64,000 bases of DNA. It comes from Desulfomonile tiedjei. Its GTDB lineage: Bacteria; Desulfobacterota; Desulfomonilia; Desulfomonilales; Desulfomonilaceae. Where the stretch lies: positions 62,001-126,000 of the forward strand of contig JACRDF010000011.1 in NCBI GenBank assembly GCA_016212925.1, read 5' to 3'. Below the pieces are notes generated by a model. The model was not told where the DNA came from. It made no database searches and saw only the letters and a list, made by a program, of their open reading frames with translations. The translations under genes and the position numbers were made by a program. Positions 36,088 through 45,601 of this stretch are shown piece after piece; positions within the stretch are counted from its first letter, which is position 1, and every line of letters begins with the position of its first letter.

Positions 36088-36708
36088 TTGATTTTTCGAG
36101 ACCCCAGGGATTTGCTGGCAAGTGCGACAGTTTACACGCTGTTTCAGCGGTTGGTGCGGGGCAAGGGTGAATCTCTTTACGTGAGCAAACACATCCGCCC
36201 TGAACCGGGAGCCAGAATCCTGGACATTGGCTGCGGCACAGGGGATATCCTTCGGCACATGCCGCCGGTGGAATACGTCGGCTTTGACATGGACGAGAAG
36301 CTCCTCCAGGCCGCCAAAAAGAATTACGGCCACAGAGGCCGGTTCTTCTTACGAAAGTTGGGGAAGGATGTTGTCGCCGAGTTCCCGGGTTTTGACATAG
36401 TAGTGGCTACAGGGGTTCTCCATCATCTTGACGATCGCGAGGCCGGCGAACTCTTTGAACTCGCTGCCAGACTCCTGAAGCCCGGCAAAAGGTTGGTCAC
36501 TCTCGACGGCTGCTTTGTGCCGGATCAGTCCACCCTGGCGCGGTTTATTCTTTCCAGAGATCGCGGCCGATATGTGCGCGAACCGCAAGAGTATGTCCGT
36601 CTTGCATCTCAAGCCTTCGACAAGGTAACCCACACGATTTACAACGACCTTCTTCGGATACCTTCCACTATAATTGTCATGGAATGCTCAAGCCTTCCGC
36701 AAGATTAG
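36088..36708 (+). CDS. class I SAM-dependent methyltransferase
   Basis: 206 residues. TTG start (36088) with AGGAGG five bases upstream. Motif I ILDIGCGTGDILRHMP (about 48), then VGFDMDEKLLQAAKK (acidic loop binding the ribose), and DIVVATGVLHHLDDREAG. The rest of the domain is shorter than usual but complete. Its 3' end overlaps that of glgB on the opposite strand by 21 bp. Placement after a glycosyltransferase suggests methylation of a sugar or lipid, but this is only inferred. Confidence 0.85.
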   Translation: MIFRDPRDLLASATVYTLFQRLVRGKGESLYVSKHIRPEPGARILDIGCGTGDILRHMPPVEYVGFDMDEKLLQAAKKNYGHRGRFFLRKLGKDVVAEFPGFDIVVATGVLHHLDDREAGELFELAARLLKPGKRLVTLDGCFVPDQSTLARFILSRDRGRYVREPQEYVRLASQAFDKVTHTIYNDLLRIPSTIIVMECSSLPQD

Positions 36709-38898
36709 GCACGCCAACGGCGGCAGAGTCAAGCTTAAATATTGCTGATAACCGTGCTGCCCTCCAGGGATTGTGGAGACCAGCCCCGCGTTACCCACAT
36801 CGCTCCCGCCGTAGAACCTGGAGTCCGAATTGACGATCTCCTGATATTCGCCTGCGTCGGGAACACCCACGGAATAACGTTCTCTAACCACAGGCGTAAA
36901 ATTCATTATGCAAACGAGAAAACCATCCGGTCCGCGACGAATGTAAGACAGGACACTGTTCGAGTAATCGTGGCAGTCGATCCAGGAAAAGCCTCTCGGT
37001 TCATGGTCCCAGGCCCACAAAGCGCTGTCCGACAGATAGAGCCGACCCAGATCGGAAAAGAACCGGGAGACTTGTTGGTGAACGTCGTATTGGAGCAGGT
37101 CGATTTCCAACCTGGACTCATGATGCCATTCGTTCCACGTTGCCAACTCCGACCCGGCCATCAGAAGTTTTTTTCCCGGATGCGTGTACATGTATCCGAA
37201 CAGAAGGCGCAGACTGGCAAATTTCTGCCAATCGTCGCCAGGCATTTTCCTTAGCAGTGAGCCCTTGCCGTAGACCACTTCATCGTGGGAAAGGGGGAGA
37301 ATAAAATTCTCGCTGTACGCATACATCATGGAAAAAGTCAGATCATTCTGATGAAAGCCTCTGTGCACCGGATCTTTGGAGAAATACAGCAGGGTGTCGT
37401 GCATCCACCCCATGTCCCACTTGAAGCCAAATCCCAGCCCGCCCAGATGAGTCGGTGTCGTGACGCCTGTCCATGCTGTGGATTCTTCTGCCACGGTGAA
37501 ACAACCCGGACAGCGTGCATAGACTATTGCATTGAATTCCTTTACAAACTCTATGGCTTCCAGATTTTCGTTCCCGCCGTATTTGTTAGCGAGCCACTCC
37601 CCTTCTTCCCGGCTGTAATCCAGGTAGAGCAGCGAAGCGACTGCATCGACCCTCAAGCCGTCCAGGTGGTACTTGTCCAGCCAAAACAGAGCGTTGCTCA
37701 CCAGGAAGTTCCGGACCTCGTTCCTGCCGTAGTTGAAGATAAGCGTACCCCAGTCTTTGTGTTCTCCCTGGCGAGGATCAGCATGCTCGTACAGTGCCGT
37801 GCCGTCAAAGAGCCGCAGACTGAAATCATCCTTCGGGAAATGAGCCGGCACCCAATCGAGGATGACACCGATGCCGTGTTGGTGGAGAGTGTCCACAAAA
37901 AACTGGAAATCGTCAGGCGTACCAAAACGGCTGGTAGGAGCGAAGTACCCCGTCACCTGATATCCCCAGGACGCGTCGAAGGGATGCTCCATGATCGGCA
38001 TAAGTTCTATATGAGTAAATCCGTATTTCTTCGCATGCTCCGCCAACGTAAGTGCCACTTCCCTGTACGTTGCCCAGCGATTCTCCTGATCAGGGAACCG
38101 GAGCCATGATCCAAGGTGGACTTCATAAATGCTCATCGGGCTTGCATAGACATTGCCGGTCCTACGATTCTCCATCCAGCCCTCATCTTGCCATTCATGT
38201 CCGTCCGGGTCCCACACACGCGAGGCAGTCCCCGGCCTTAGTTCCATTGCGAACGCGAAAGGATCCGTCTTGATGCGGAGTTCACCTCTGGCTGTCTTGA
38301 TCTCATATTTGTACAGCTCACCCGCCTTCACACCGGGGATGAACAGCTCCCACACTCCGCTGCTACCCATGCTCCTCATTGGATAGAGTCGGCCGTCCCA
38401 ATTGTTGAATTCCCCAACTACGCTGACCCGTCTGGCATTGGGGGCCCAGACCGCGAACGAGGTCCCCTCTGACCCGTCCATCTCTCGAGGGTGCGCGCCC
38501 ATCTTTTCGTAAAGGTTGTAGTGCTTTCCCTCCCCCACGAAATGGAGGTCCAATTCCCCGAGGGTCGGCGGAAACCGGTACGGAGGATCGGACTGCCATT
38601 CGGAACCGTCGGCGAATTTGAACGAAACCAGATACCTGAGGGGCAAGCGCCGGCCCGGAAGAAAACACCAGAACAGCCCTTCACTCGCGGCGGCTTTGTC
38701 CATGACAACTCTCTCGCCGTCGATCATCAGTTCCGCTTGGACTGCATCGGGATGAAACGCCCGGACGAGTACCCCGTCTTGGTCACCGATTCGCGCGGGG
38801 TGGCCGCCAAGCACGCTGTGAGGGTCCGAGTGTTCCACCCGCACGATCCGTTTAATATCCTTGAGACTTGTTCCTGAAAGAAATTCTTTGGGATACAT
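36688..38898 (-). CDS. glgB: 1,4-alpha-glucan branching enzyme
   Basis: 736 residues, the full-length GlgB of family GH13_9. N-terminal CBM48 domains (DPHSVLGGHP and FAVWAPNARRVSVVGEFNNWDG) precede the barrel with WEVHLGSW-like SIYEVHLGSW, the catalytic nucleophile in GLRVDAVASLLYLDY (D) and acid in TVAEESTAWTGVT (E), and LPLSHDEVVYGKGSL. It introduces alpha-1,6 branches in glycogen. GGGGGAAG lies before the ATG. No other glycogen gene is adjacent. Confidence 0.97.
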   Translation of the reverse strand: MYPKEFLSGTSLKDIKRIVRVEHSDPHSVLGGHPARIGDQDGVLVRAFHPDAVQAELMIDGERVVMDKAAASEGLFWCFLPGRRLPLRYLVSFKFADGSEWQSDPPYRFPPTLGELDLHFVGEGKHYNLYEKMGAHPREMDGSEGTSFAVWAPNARRVSVVGEFNNWDGRLYPMRSMGSSGVWELFIPGVKAGELYKYEIKTARGELRIKTDPFAFAMELRPGTASRVWDPDGHEWQDEGWMENRRTGNVYASPMSIYEVHLGSWLRFPDQENRWATYREVALTLAEHAKKYGFTHIELMPIMEHPFDASWGYQVTGYFAPTSRFGTPDDFQFFVDTLHQHGIGVILDWVPAHFPKDDFSLRLFDGTALYEHADPRQGEHKDWGTLIFNYGRNEVRNFLVSNALFWLDKYHLDGLRVDAVASLLYLDYSREEGEWLANKYGGNENLEAIEFVKEFNAIVYARCPGCFTVAEESTAWTGVTTPTHLGGLGFGFKWDMGWMHDTLLYFSKDPVHRGFHQNDLTFSMMYAYSENFILPLSHDEVVYGKGSLLRKMPGDDWQKFASLRLLFGYMYTHPGKKLLMAGSELATWNEWHHESRLEIDLLQYDVHQQVSRFFSDLGRLYLSDSALWAWDHEPRGFSWIDCHDYSNSVLSYIRRGPDGFLVCIMNFTPVVRERYSVGVPDAGEYQEIVNSDSRFYGGSDVGNAGLVSTIPGGQHGYQQYLSLTLPPLACLILRKA

Positions 38899-39034
38899 TT
38901 TTTATTCTTCCCCCGTACATAGGACACCAAATGGGGTTCTGACCACGAGCCTTGCCTGCGGCTCTGTTTTCAGGGCACTCGACCAGACCGCAACAATAAC
39001 CGGGCGGTTCAGCGCTTTGAGCAACTCCGGAACA

Positions 39035-39769
39035 TCATGAATCAATCTTGTTGAATTCGGGAATATTCTCCGGCTTCACATAAAGTATCCTGTGGCAATT
39101 AGGGCACGTTATCATTTCTTCCTGTTTCAAAACCCGAATGTTCAACTGGGGTGGAATGGCCATATGGCACCCCGTACATGTCCCGCTCTGCATTTCCGCC
39201 ACGGCCTTACCGCGAGCTTTCTTGAGCGTTCGGTACTTCTTCAAGAAATCATTTTCCACTTGGGCGACGACTTTGTCCCTTTCGGCTTTTAAGTCAGCAA
39301 GTGCTGCCTGGGCCTTCGCGGTAATTCGTTCCGCTTCGGACTTCTTCGCAAGCAGAGCGGCTTCGCACTCCGCGTATTCTTTCTCTTTTCTGTCCAAAGT
39401 TCTCTTAAGGGATTCCAGTTGACCCATGAAGTCAAGTATGGCTTCTTCGATTTCCGTGGCCACTTTCTTGCCCAATTTGACTTCTCTGTTGAGCGCGTTG
39501 TATTCTTTTTGATTCTTGATGCCGAGAAGTCGGCGTTCGGAGCGCTTGATCTTCTCCTGTTCCAGCACCAACTCCTGTTCCCTTTTTCTTAGCTCTTTCT
39601 CCACCGAGGATGATTTGTCGCTTGCCTCCGATATGTCTCTTCGGAGTACAACAAGGTTTTTGGCCGTTTCCTGGATCTCGAGAGGCAATCGGGTGATGTC
39701 GCTCTCGTGACCGTCTATTTGGTTGTCGATTTCCTGAAGTTCTTCAAGAAGCCGTATTTGCTCTTTCAA
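39035..39769 (-). CDS. C4 zinc-ribbon coiled-coil protein
   Basis: 244 residues from a TTG at 39769, chosen because AGGAGG lies nine bases upstream, inside the end of the Nif3 gene; the ATG-like start further up would be unsupported. The first 190 residues form a long coiled coil (LKEQIRLLEELQEIDNQID onward); the end has CTGCHMAIPPQLNIRV and CPNCHRIL, a Cys4 zinc ribbon. This is the conserved YbgI/Nif3-linked zinc-ribbon family of unknown role. It overlaps nif3 by about 26 bp, so the two are translated together. Confidence 0.85.
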   Translation of the reverse strand: MKEQIRLLEELQEIDNQIDGHESDITRLPLEIQETAKNLVVLRRDISEASDKSSSVEKELRKREQELVLEQEKIKRSERRLLGIKNQKEYNALNREVKLGKKVATEIEEAILDFMGQLESLKRTLDRKEKEYAECEAALLAKKSEAERITAKAQAALADLKAERDKVVAQVENDFLKKYRTLKKARGKAVAEMQSGTCTGCHMAIPPQLNIRVLKQEEMITCPNCHRILYVKPENIPEFNKIDS

Positions 39770-40580
39770 CTGAAATGTCCTCCTCGAGGTCGTATATGTG
39801 TAGAAAGGGTTCCTTCTCCGAATCACAAGCCAGGCATTTCACGTTCAAACCCATGCTCATAAAATGCGTCTGAAAGCTCTCAACCATAAGCGTTATTGCC
39901 ATCTTTTCCAGACCGTAATGGCCCGCGTCGATTACCGGCATCCCTAATTCCATCGCCTCGCGAGCCGCGTGATACTTCACGTCGCCGGTGACCATAACGT
40001 CAGCCCCGTATTCCAGCGCTTCCCTCAGGTAGCCCATTCCGCTTCCTGTGGCCGAAAAGACAAGCTCAACCTGGCAATCCGATTCCGTAATAATTCGCAC
40101 GTGCGGAATCATCAGCCTTTCTGCCACTTGGCCGGCCAGTTCACAAACTCGGAGAGCCTCAGGAAGCCGCCCGAGTCGGGCACAGCGCGCAGGGAACGGT
40201 GTGCGGACCTCTTGAAGGTCCATAGCCCGAGCGACATAATCGTTCAGGCCGCCAGGCGCCGCGTCAAGGTTTGTGTGGAGGCTCAGAATGTCTACGCCCA
40301 ATCTGGCAGCGGCAAGAAATGTTCTTCCGGAAAGGTTATCGGGTTTGATGCTTCTGATGGGCTCCAAAAGAACGGGGTGGTGGGTTACTAGAAGCTGGCA
40401 CGAGTTTCTCGCCGCGAATTCCACCGTCTGGGGTGTGGGATCCAGGCTGAAAGCTATCGAATCAATAACTCGGTCAGGGGTGCCTATCTGAATGCCGACA
40501 TTGTCCCAGGGTTCCGCCTCCTGAAAAGGAAACAGCCGATCAGCGATTCCCACAATTTGGGATAATGTCGGTACGCTCAA
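39744..40580 (-). CDS. Nif3-like dinuclear metal centre protein
   Basis: 278 residues; TTG start at 40580 with GGAG about nine bases upstream. Nif3 signature residues: LLVTHHPVLLEPI (about 62) with two His metal ligands, LSLHTNLDAAPGGLND, and near the end VIDAGHYGLEKM with a further His and Glu. The protein forms a hexamer with a two-metal site, and some members have GTP cyclohydrolase-like chemistry but the cellular role is not established. Overlaps the zinc-ribbon gene downstream; the two are conserved neighbours in many bacteria. Confidence 0.9.
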   Translation of the reverse strand: MSVPTLSQIVGIADRLFPFQEAEPWDNVGIQIGTPDRVIDSIAFSLDPTPQTVEFAARNSCQLLVTHHPVLLEPIRSIKPDNLSGRTFLAAARLGVDILSLHTNLDAAPGGLNDYVARAMDLQEVRTPFPARCARLGRLPEALRVCELAGQVAERLMIPHVRIITESDCQVELVFSATGSGMGYLREALEYGADVMVTGDVKYHAAREAMELGMPVIDAGHYGLEKMAITLMVESFQTHFMSMGLNVKCLACDSEKEPFLHIYDLEEDISVERANTAS

Positions 40581-40693
40581 AGCCGCTGTCTCCAGGCCTC
40601 AAAAAAATCACGGGGAGCCTGGCTTAGCTCCCCGTGATGAAGATTAAGACGGTTTAAGGTTAAATGAGGCAATCGCATAATGGTTCTCGCATG

Positions 40694-40769
40694 TGGTGGG
40701 CCCACCTGGATTCGAACCAGGGACCGACCGGTTATGAGCCGGGAGCTCTACCAGCTGAGCTATGGGCCC
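40694..40769 (-). tRNA. tRNA with CAU anticodon (Met, or Ile2 modified by TilS)
   Basis: 76 bases with CCA. Acceptor GGGCCCA pairs with TGGGCCC; D-arm TAGCTCAGCTGGTAGAGC; anticodon loop CTCATAA; T-arm GGTTCGAATCC. CAU fits elongator Met or lysidine-modified Ile2. The C4-G69 and C5-G68 acceptor pairs are ones reported as important for TilS in E. coli Ile2, so Ile2 is possible, but I cannot decide. Confidence 0.93.
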
Positions 40770-40950
40770 ACGTCCCGTATGACTGGATTATATTAGTGAT
40801 TACCGAAGCGGCTGTCAAGGATTCTCAGGCAGTAACGGCAAATTGTGCTATGCAACTATCGCGGACAAGAGTTGGCCTCGCAGAGAAACGAACCGCAAAC
40901 GCGTCCAAACAAGACAATAGCAAAGCGCTGCGGAATCATGAATTCGGCCC

Positions 40951-41547
40951 CTATTGGCCCCACCATCTTCGGTACATCTGCTGATAATTCTGCCAATAAT
41001 TGTTCACGCTGCGGCGGTACGGGTCGGGGTCACCCATGGCGTCGTAAGGGGCAACAGTCTCTTTCCCCTCCACTTCCCGAACCTCCGCAATAGTAACGAC
41101 TGCCCTGTCTATGAGCGCTTGGCGGTTCTTGGTTATGTTCTTAAGATCCTTGTCTTTTGAGTTTCGGCGATTCAGGCATTGCTGCACTTCCGAATATACC
41201 TGGCTCTCGAGGTTCAAAAGGTTTCGGCACTCTTTTCTCTTGGCATTCAGGAGCTCTTCTTTGGTTTCCAAAGCGTCGGAGATCTGTTTCGCGATGGTTT
41301 TGTTCTCACGCGTGTCGAGGATGGGGCGCTGAATGACCCTGTCTACCGGGGTCTGCTGAATAGAGGCATAAGTGTGAAGCTTGTCCTTGAGGTCTTGCAG
41401 GATCTGCTCCCAGCGTCTATTGGCGGCGGTGCAGCGGGCATCCGAATCGTCCGGCCACCCGGGAGAGTTCCACATGAGCAGCAATGTCAGCGAGAAAATT
41501 ACTATAAGAGGGACGGACAAACCCGCCAATCTGTCCTGACTGTTCAC
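40951..41547 (-). CDS. hypothetical membrane-anchored coiled-coil protein
   Basis: 198 residues from GTG 41547, preceded by AAGGAG with nine bases spacing; a longer frame begins 17 codons earlier without a site. One membrane helix near the N-terminus (LSVPLIVIFSLTLLLMWN) is followed by a largely helical extracytoplasmic region with even heptad spacing and Cys pairs (DARCTAANRRW, KECRNLL, VQQCLNRR) and a Tyr/Trp/Gln-rich end. No family recognised. The region is single-copy here. Confidence 0.75.
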   Translation of the reverse strand: MNSQDRLAGLSVPLIVIFSLTLLLMWNSPGWPDDSDARCTAANRRWEQILQDLKDKLHTYASIQQTPVDRVIQRPILDTRENKTIAKQISDALETKEELLNAKRKECRNLLNLESQVYSEVQQCLNRRNSKDKDLKNITKNRQALIDRAVVTIAEVREVEGKETVAPYDAMGDPDPYRRSVNNYWQNYQQMYRRWWGQ

Positions 41548-41938
41548 GTAAGAATTCTCCTTTCGGCAGGCTTCCTCGAAGCAACGTTTCTCGGCCATGT
41601 TCTCGGCAATATGTTAAACTATCTTACGAGAAATCTCCAGCCATTTATCAGTATTTTACATAACCGCTTGGTTACGCGGGGGAAGGCGCCCTACCAACGC
41701 GCGAATGCTTCGCAAGATGCCGGACTCGCTGTGCTTCCCGACCAACACAGCGGATTGGCATCGCCAGCCGGATGTCTGACTATGTCATGTCGATCGAAGC
41801 GTCTGCGCTTACTTGCGACAAGGCTATTATGAAAAGCCTGTTCAGCCGCAAGCTTGCTGAATGCCCAGCGAATATTTGTTCCAAAAGGAACAAGACCCTA
41901 CAGCCTTTTACGGTCAATGGTGTTTTTGAAGCGTCGGT
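41548..41938. other. intergenic gap without a recognised feature
   Basis: About 390 bp. Neither strand has an open frame with a convincing start, and no repeat stands out. Confidence 0.35.
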
Positions 41939-42253
41939 TCACTTGTACTTGGAGGCTACTTCTTCCATTATGTCCGAGAGTTTTTCCGAAACCACGTAAT
42001 TGATGCCTCCCCGGTCAAAAGAAAGTCGAATCATTTCGATAAATTCATTGAACGCGGCCCCAGATCGGACAAGAATTCCGGCATTGCCGGCTTCCTGCTC
42101 GGTATATTCTCCGTCCTTATTCTCTTCCACATGGGCTAACGTCTCGCGCATTTCTCGTTTTCCTCCCCAGAGGACGATTACGTTGTCCATGTGATCTTTC
42201 ATTTCTTTAATGCGCTGAACGAGTTCTTCGCGACTCAGTTCATCCAGTTCCAT
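41939..42253 (-). CDS. hypothetical small helical protein
   Basis: 104 residues from the ATG 42253, with GAGGAGGGAG immediately before. Helical and charged (ELDELSREELVQRIKEMKDHMDN and the later AAFNEFIEMIRLSFDRGGINY). No family recognised. A second small hypothetical gene (42426) lies upstream in the same direction, so the pair may form one transcript. Confidence 0.68.
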   Translation of the reverse strand: MELDELSREELVQRIKEMKDHMDNVIVLWGGKREMRETLAHVEENKDGEYTEQEAGNAGILVRSGAAFNEFIEMIRLSFDRGGINYVVSEKLSDIMEEVASKYK

Positions 42254-42425
42254 AATCTCCCTCCTCAAACCGGCCCTAAGCCGCACCTCCGCTAACCTGA
42301 AACATAAACCGATTCTTTTTTCCCAGTCATGGTCTCCCAATTTGCCCGCTGGTCACTTGCCGAACCGATCCACCATCAATTCGGCGGCATGACGAGCGCG
42401 CTGCCAAGAGAGCCATTATGGAGCA

Positions 42426-42731
42426 TTAGAAACCCAAGGGTAATTTCTTGATTTCGCGTAAATCCTGAGCTTCCAGGGCACGGGACATAGACTGTTCCCA
42501 TCGGAAGAATTTCTTGGACAATCTCTCCACTCTGGAAAGGATTTCGCCGACCTCTGAAATCAATTCCTTGTTCTTCTCATTGTAAGCCCTGGCGAGTTCC
42601 TCTTGCAGGTGTCTAATCAATTTTCGCGCCTGATCCGGGGTCTCCAGGAAAAGCACCGGGTCATAAGTGCTGCCTCGCCTTTCTTTAGGGCTCCATCTAA
42701 TTCTGATGTCGTTAATGTGTTCCCGCAACAT
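42426..42731 (-). CDS. hypothetical small helical protein
   Basis: 101 residues; AGAGGTGG lies before the ATG. Mostly helical with an acidic-basic pattern (KLIRHLQEELARAYNEKNKELISEVGEIL). No family recognised. It precedes the gene at 41939 by 170 bp on the same strand. Confidence 0.65.
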   Translation of the reverse strand: MLREHINDIRIRWSPKERRGSTYDPVLFLETPDQARKLIRHLQEELARAYNEKNKELISEVGEILSRVERLSKKFFRWEQSMSRALEAQDLREIKKLPLGF

Positions 42732-43130
42732 AAGTAAAAACCACCTCTAAACCTCAGGCCGTTCAGGCCTGTTCTTGATTCGGGCAAAGTAGCCCACACC
42801 AATTGGCTGCCGAATGGGTAACCTTTCGTGCCCGGAGGCTGCCAACTGTCTTACTTTACAGCACGGACATCGGATTAATCTGGACCGGGCTTTCGACACG
42901 TCCCCTGACGGACCCCCAACTCTTCGGAAGCCCATCTTGCCTCCGTGTTGGACCCTCCACAGATCAAGTTTATATTATAACAGCTCAACCCAAATTTCAA
43001 TGGCGTCATTACTGATAGCTGTGACTCAAGCTGTCCATTTGAACCAATAATTGATATATTATCTTGAAGACCTAAATGGCCGATTGCAAGTTTCGGCACG
43101 CGGTTCTCGCACGACGACCGGAGTTTCCCA
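42732..43130. other. divergent intergenic region
   Basis: About 400 bp between the minus-strand small gene and the HD hydrolase. It must contain promoters for both directions, but I cannot point to a good -35/-10 pair. No gene seen. Confidence 0.35.
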
Positions 43131-43703
43131 ATGGGGCAAATCAACATCCCGACGGCAAGAGATTGCCATGACCTCTTGGCCAAATACAACACGCCTGCGC
43201 ACATCGTCCTGCATTGCCGGAGGGTCTGGGAGGTGGGGCGAGTCCTCGGCGAGGGATTGCTCAGGCAAGAGTATCCTGTTGACATGGCTCTACTTCAGGC
43301 TTCCTGCTTACTACATGACATAGGCAAGTATCCGAGCATCTTGGACAGATCAAAGTTTCATGACATCAGGGGCGAGCAAATTCTCGAACAGGAAGGTTTT
43401 CCGGATGTAGCCAATATAGTGGGGCAGCACGTTATACTGCGATCCAAAAGGGGTGATCCGATACGGGAAGAGCATGTGGTCTTTTATGCCGACAAGAGAG
43501 TAGTCCATGACGAGGTGGTGAGCCTGGAAGACCGTTTCGTATACCTGTTTGAGACCTATGCCAAGACCCCCGAAGCCGTGGACATGTTGACGCTCATGAA
43601 AGACGACACCGTTAAGTTGGAAAGGGAAATCTTCCTACTCTTGGATTTCGGCCCGGACGATCTCCAGGATCTCCTCGAGGCGGAGACCCTCCCAAGACCA
43701 TGA
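43131..43703 (+). CDS. HD-domain phosphohydrolase
   Basis: 190 residues, GGAG before the ATG. The HD superfamily set is visible: H (AHIVLHCRRVWEV, about 22-34), the HD pair LLHDIGKY (about 61), H (GQHVILRSKRGD) and D (VFYADKRVVHDEV, then SLEDRFVYL). Members hydrolyse phosphate esters or nucleotides with bound metals. Target unknown. Single gene. Confidence 0.85.
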   Translation: MGQINIPTARDCHDLLAKYNTPAHIVLHCRRVWEVGRVLGEGLLRQEYPVDMALLQASCLLHDIGKYPSILDRSKFHDIRGEQILEQEGFPDVANIVGQHVILRSKRGDPIREEHVVFYADKRVVHDEVVSLEDRFVYLFETYAKTPEAVDMLTLMKDDTVKLEREIFLLLDFGPDDLQDLLEAETLPRP

Positions 43704-44226
43704 AGGCTTGGTGTGCGGGCTTGTTCTTGTGACGGAATTAGCAGCGATACTATACCAGTAATATTAGCTTATTAACTAACCACGCAGGTCACGAAATTGA
43801 ACTTTACCCACCTTCCCACGGAAAATCCTTGACATCCTAAGATTTGCCTTTATTTTCTCTCAACGAGCGCGGGGGCCAAGAAAGGTTCCGGAAACGGCTG
43901 CCGGCCATCATAGCTTGCTTTTGAGACTCTAGTCTGATATAATTCGCCTTCAGACCTATTTTGGCCGAAAAAAGCCGTAATTTACTGTTTGTTGTGAGAG
44001 AGGTTTTGGAGCCGGTTGTCAATCCTACCGAAGCCATATCAGGCGAAGCTAAACAAGGGACAGGCAAGTTTTCCGGTTTCCGCGTCTCAAAACAGACGAA
44101 TTTTCAGTAATGCGCTGAGAAGTCAACGGTGAAGTTCCTCGAAAGACGGAACTCACCCTAGAAAAACCCGATCAACAAGGTGTAGTGGCGATCGGGGAAA
44201 CTCCTCCGGGTCGGATACGGTGAAAC
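43704..44226. other. intergenic region
   Basis: About 520 bp with no recognised gene. A short hairpin CCCGATCAACAAGGTGTAGT...GATCGGG-like pattern is at about 44167-44196. Its role is unclear. Confidence 0.35.
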
Positions 44227-45477
44227 ATGGTAGATGGTGTTATGAACAAGCTTGTCGTTCCTGCGGTTCTGATTCTAGTCCTTTCGAGCCTTTTTTCCGC
44301 GCCGGCATTTTCCGAAACAAAGTTTGCCCGGATTAACGCTCAAGTATCTGATATTGCTGACGATCAGCGCACAGGCCTTATTGAAGAGAACGCTCTGCCT
44401 GATTGGCTGGAGGAACTGCTGACTCGCGTACCCGAGGAGGACAAATCCGAAGTGCTCCAAACCGGTAGGCAAGATTCCCCGGAACCCCTCGCTTTGGATC
44501 AGGAAGTAAAAACCGAATCTTTAGAGCGTGAACTGGAGGAGAGCTTTACCCCGGTCACAGTCGAAACCAACCAGCCCCAAGATCCCTTCTTCCCGAAGCC
44601 ACCAAACATGCCTCCGCTTTATACATCGCCTAAACTTGATGGAGAGGGGATCTGGTCGGACGAGGACACCCCGCGTGGGTGGGATGGACGGCCCCTGCTC
44701 TACAAAACCGTCTATAGGCCGAGTGAAGAGTACCCCACCGCAGTCGCTTACATGGCGGTTTTCGACATGAAACGAATGAAAACACGTCTTTTCATAGGCC
44801 AGACGGAACCGGGGGTTTATCAGATTTCGCACACGCCTCGGGAAGAGAACCAGTCCAAGATAGTGGCCATAACTAATGCCATGTGGATGCAGCAACATGC
44901 TCGGGGAGCAGGCGCGATCTTCCGCGGCCAGGTCATCTATCCCATGGTACCGGAAATGGCCACAATGGTTGTGTATCGAGATGACTCCGTGGATATCATC
45001 GAGTGGACGAGCGATATTCCCCTTTCTCTTGTCAAGGATGCCCGCCAGTTGCGCCACCTGATAGTCAAAGACGGGAAAGTGGTAGAACAGGTAGTCAAGC
45101 ACGGCAAGATAAATGACTCGGAAATAGGCCTGGGCGGATTCCTGATCGACTCCGGCGGCAGGAGCACCATGGGAAACAAGATGTGGTTCCTTGCCAATCG
45201 GACTGCATTCGGTATTCGTGACGACGGAAACCTCGTTTTCGCCATGGGTCATCATATCAGTACCAAAGACCTGGCGAAGGCGCTTGTTCTGGCTGGCTGC
45301 AAGCGGGCCATTCACGGAGACGCCAACATCCATAATATCGTCTGTAACTTCTACTTCAGAGACCAAAACGATAAGGTTGTAAAACGCGATAGGCTTTCAC
45401 CCGAGCAGTTACAGTACACAATGAAGCGTTACGACCAGGGCTACAGCAAAGATTTCTTTGCCTTTTACGAGAAGTAA
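44227..45477 (+). CDS. exported phosphodiester glycosidase-like protein (NAGPA/DUF2233 type)
   Basis: 416 residues, or 411 if the second ATG (44242) is used; neither has a strong ribosome binding site. Signal peptide about 1-28 (NKLVVPAVLILVLSSLFSAPAFSE). After an acidic linker, the region from about 160 resembles phosphodiester glycosidase domains: IVAITNAMWMQQHARGAGAIFRGQ, VVYRDDSVDIIEW, LGGFLIDSGGRST, FGIRDDGNLVFAMGHHI and LAGCKRAIHGDANIHN near the C-terminus. The fit to NAGPA-like enzymes is by general pattern only. Periplasmic or secreted. Monocistronic. Confidence 0.62.
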   Translation: MVDGVMNKLVVPAVLILVLSSLFSAPAFSETKFARINAQVSDIADDQRTGLIEENALPDWLEELLTRVPEEDKSEVLQTGRQDSPEPLALDQEVKTESLERELEESFTPVTVETNQPQDPFFPKPPNMPPLYTSPKLDGEGIWSDEDTPRGWDGRPLLYKTVYRPSEEYPTAVAYMAVFDMKRMKTRLFIGQTEPGVYQISHTPREENQSKIVAITNAMWMQQHARGAGAIFRGQVIYPMVPEMATMVVYRDDSVDIIEWTSDIPLSLVKDARQLRHLIVKDGKVVEQVVKHGKINDSEIGLGGFLIDSGGRSTMGNKMWFLANRTAFGIRDDGNLVFAMGHHISTKDLAKALVLAGCKRAIHGDANIHNIVCNFYFRDQNDKVVKRDRLSPEQLQYTMKRYDQGYSKDFFAFYEK

Positions 45478-45520
45478 AAAAACCCCTTTTCACTTCCCTG
45501 TGATCGGTTTTCTCTTAGCC

Positions 45521-45562
45521 GCGGTTTGGTTTGCCCGAATCTACCAATGTAGATTCGGGCAA
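45521..45562. repeat. perfect hairpin after the glycosidase-like gene
   Basis: GCCCGAATCTA and TAGATTCGGGC are 11-bp arms around CCAATG, 45534-45561. No T-run follows; a T-run (CCCCTTTT) precedes it. May be a stabilising RNA hairpin or REP. Confidence 0.5.
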
Positions 45563-45601
45563 GCTCATTTCAGCCCTTTCGTTTTACACATCTGGCACTT
45601 G

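Noticed and set aside
37285-38109. Long plus-strand frame inside glgB
   Set aside because: Shadow of a full-length, unmistakable branching enzyme.
41179-41832. Plus-strand frame over the 40951-41547 gene
   Set aside because: No ribosome binding site and low-quality composition; the minus-strand gene has AAGGAG at its GTG.
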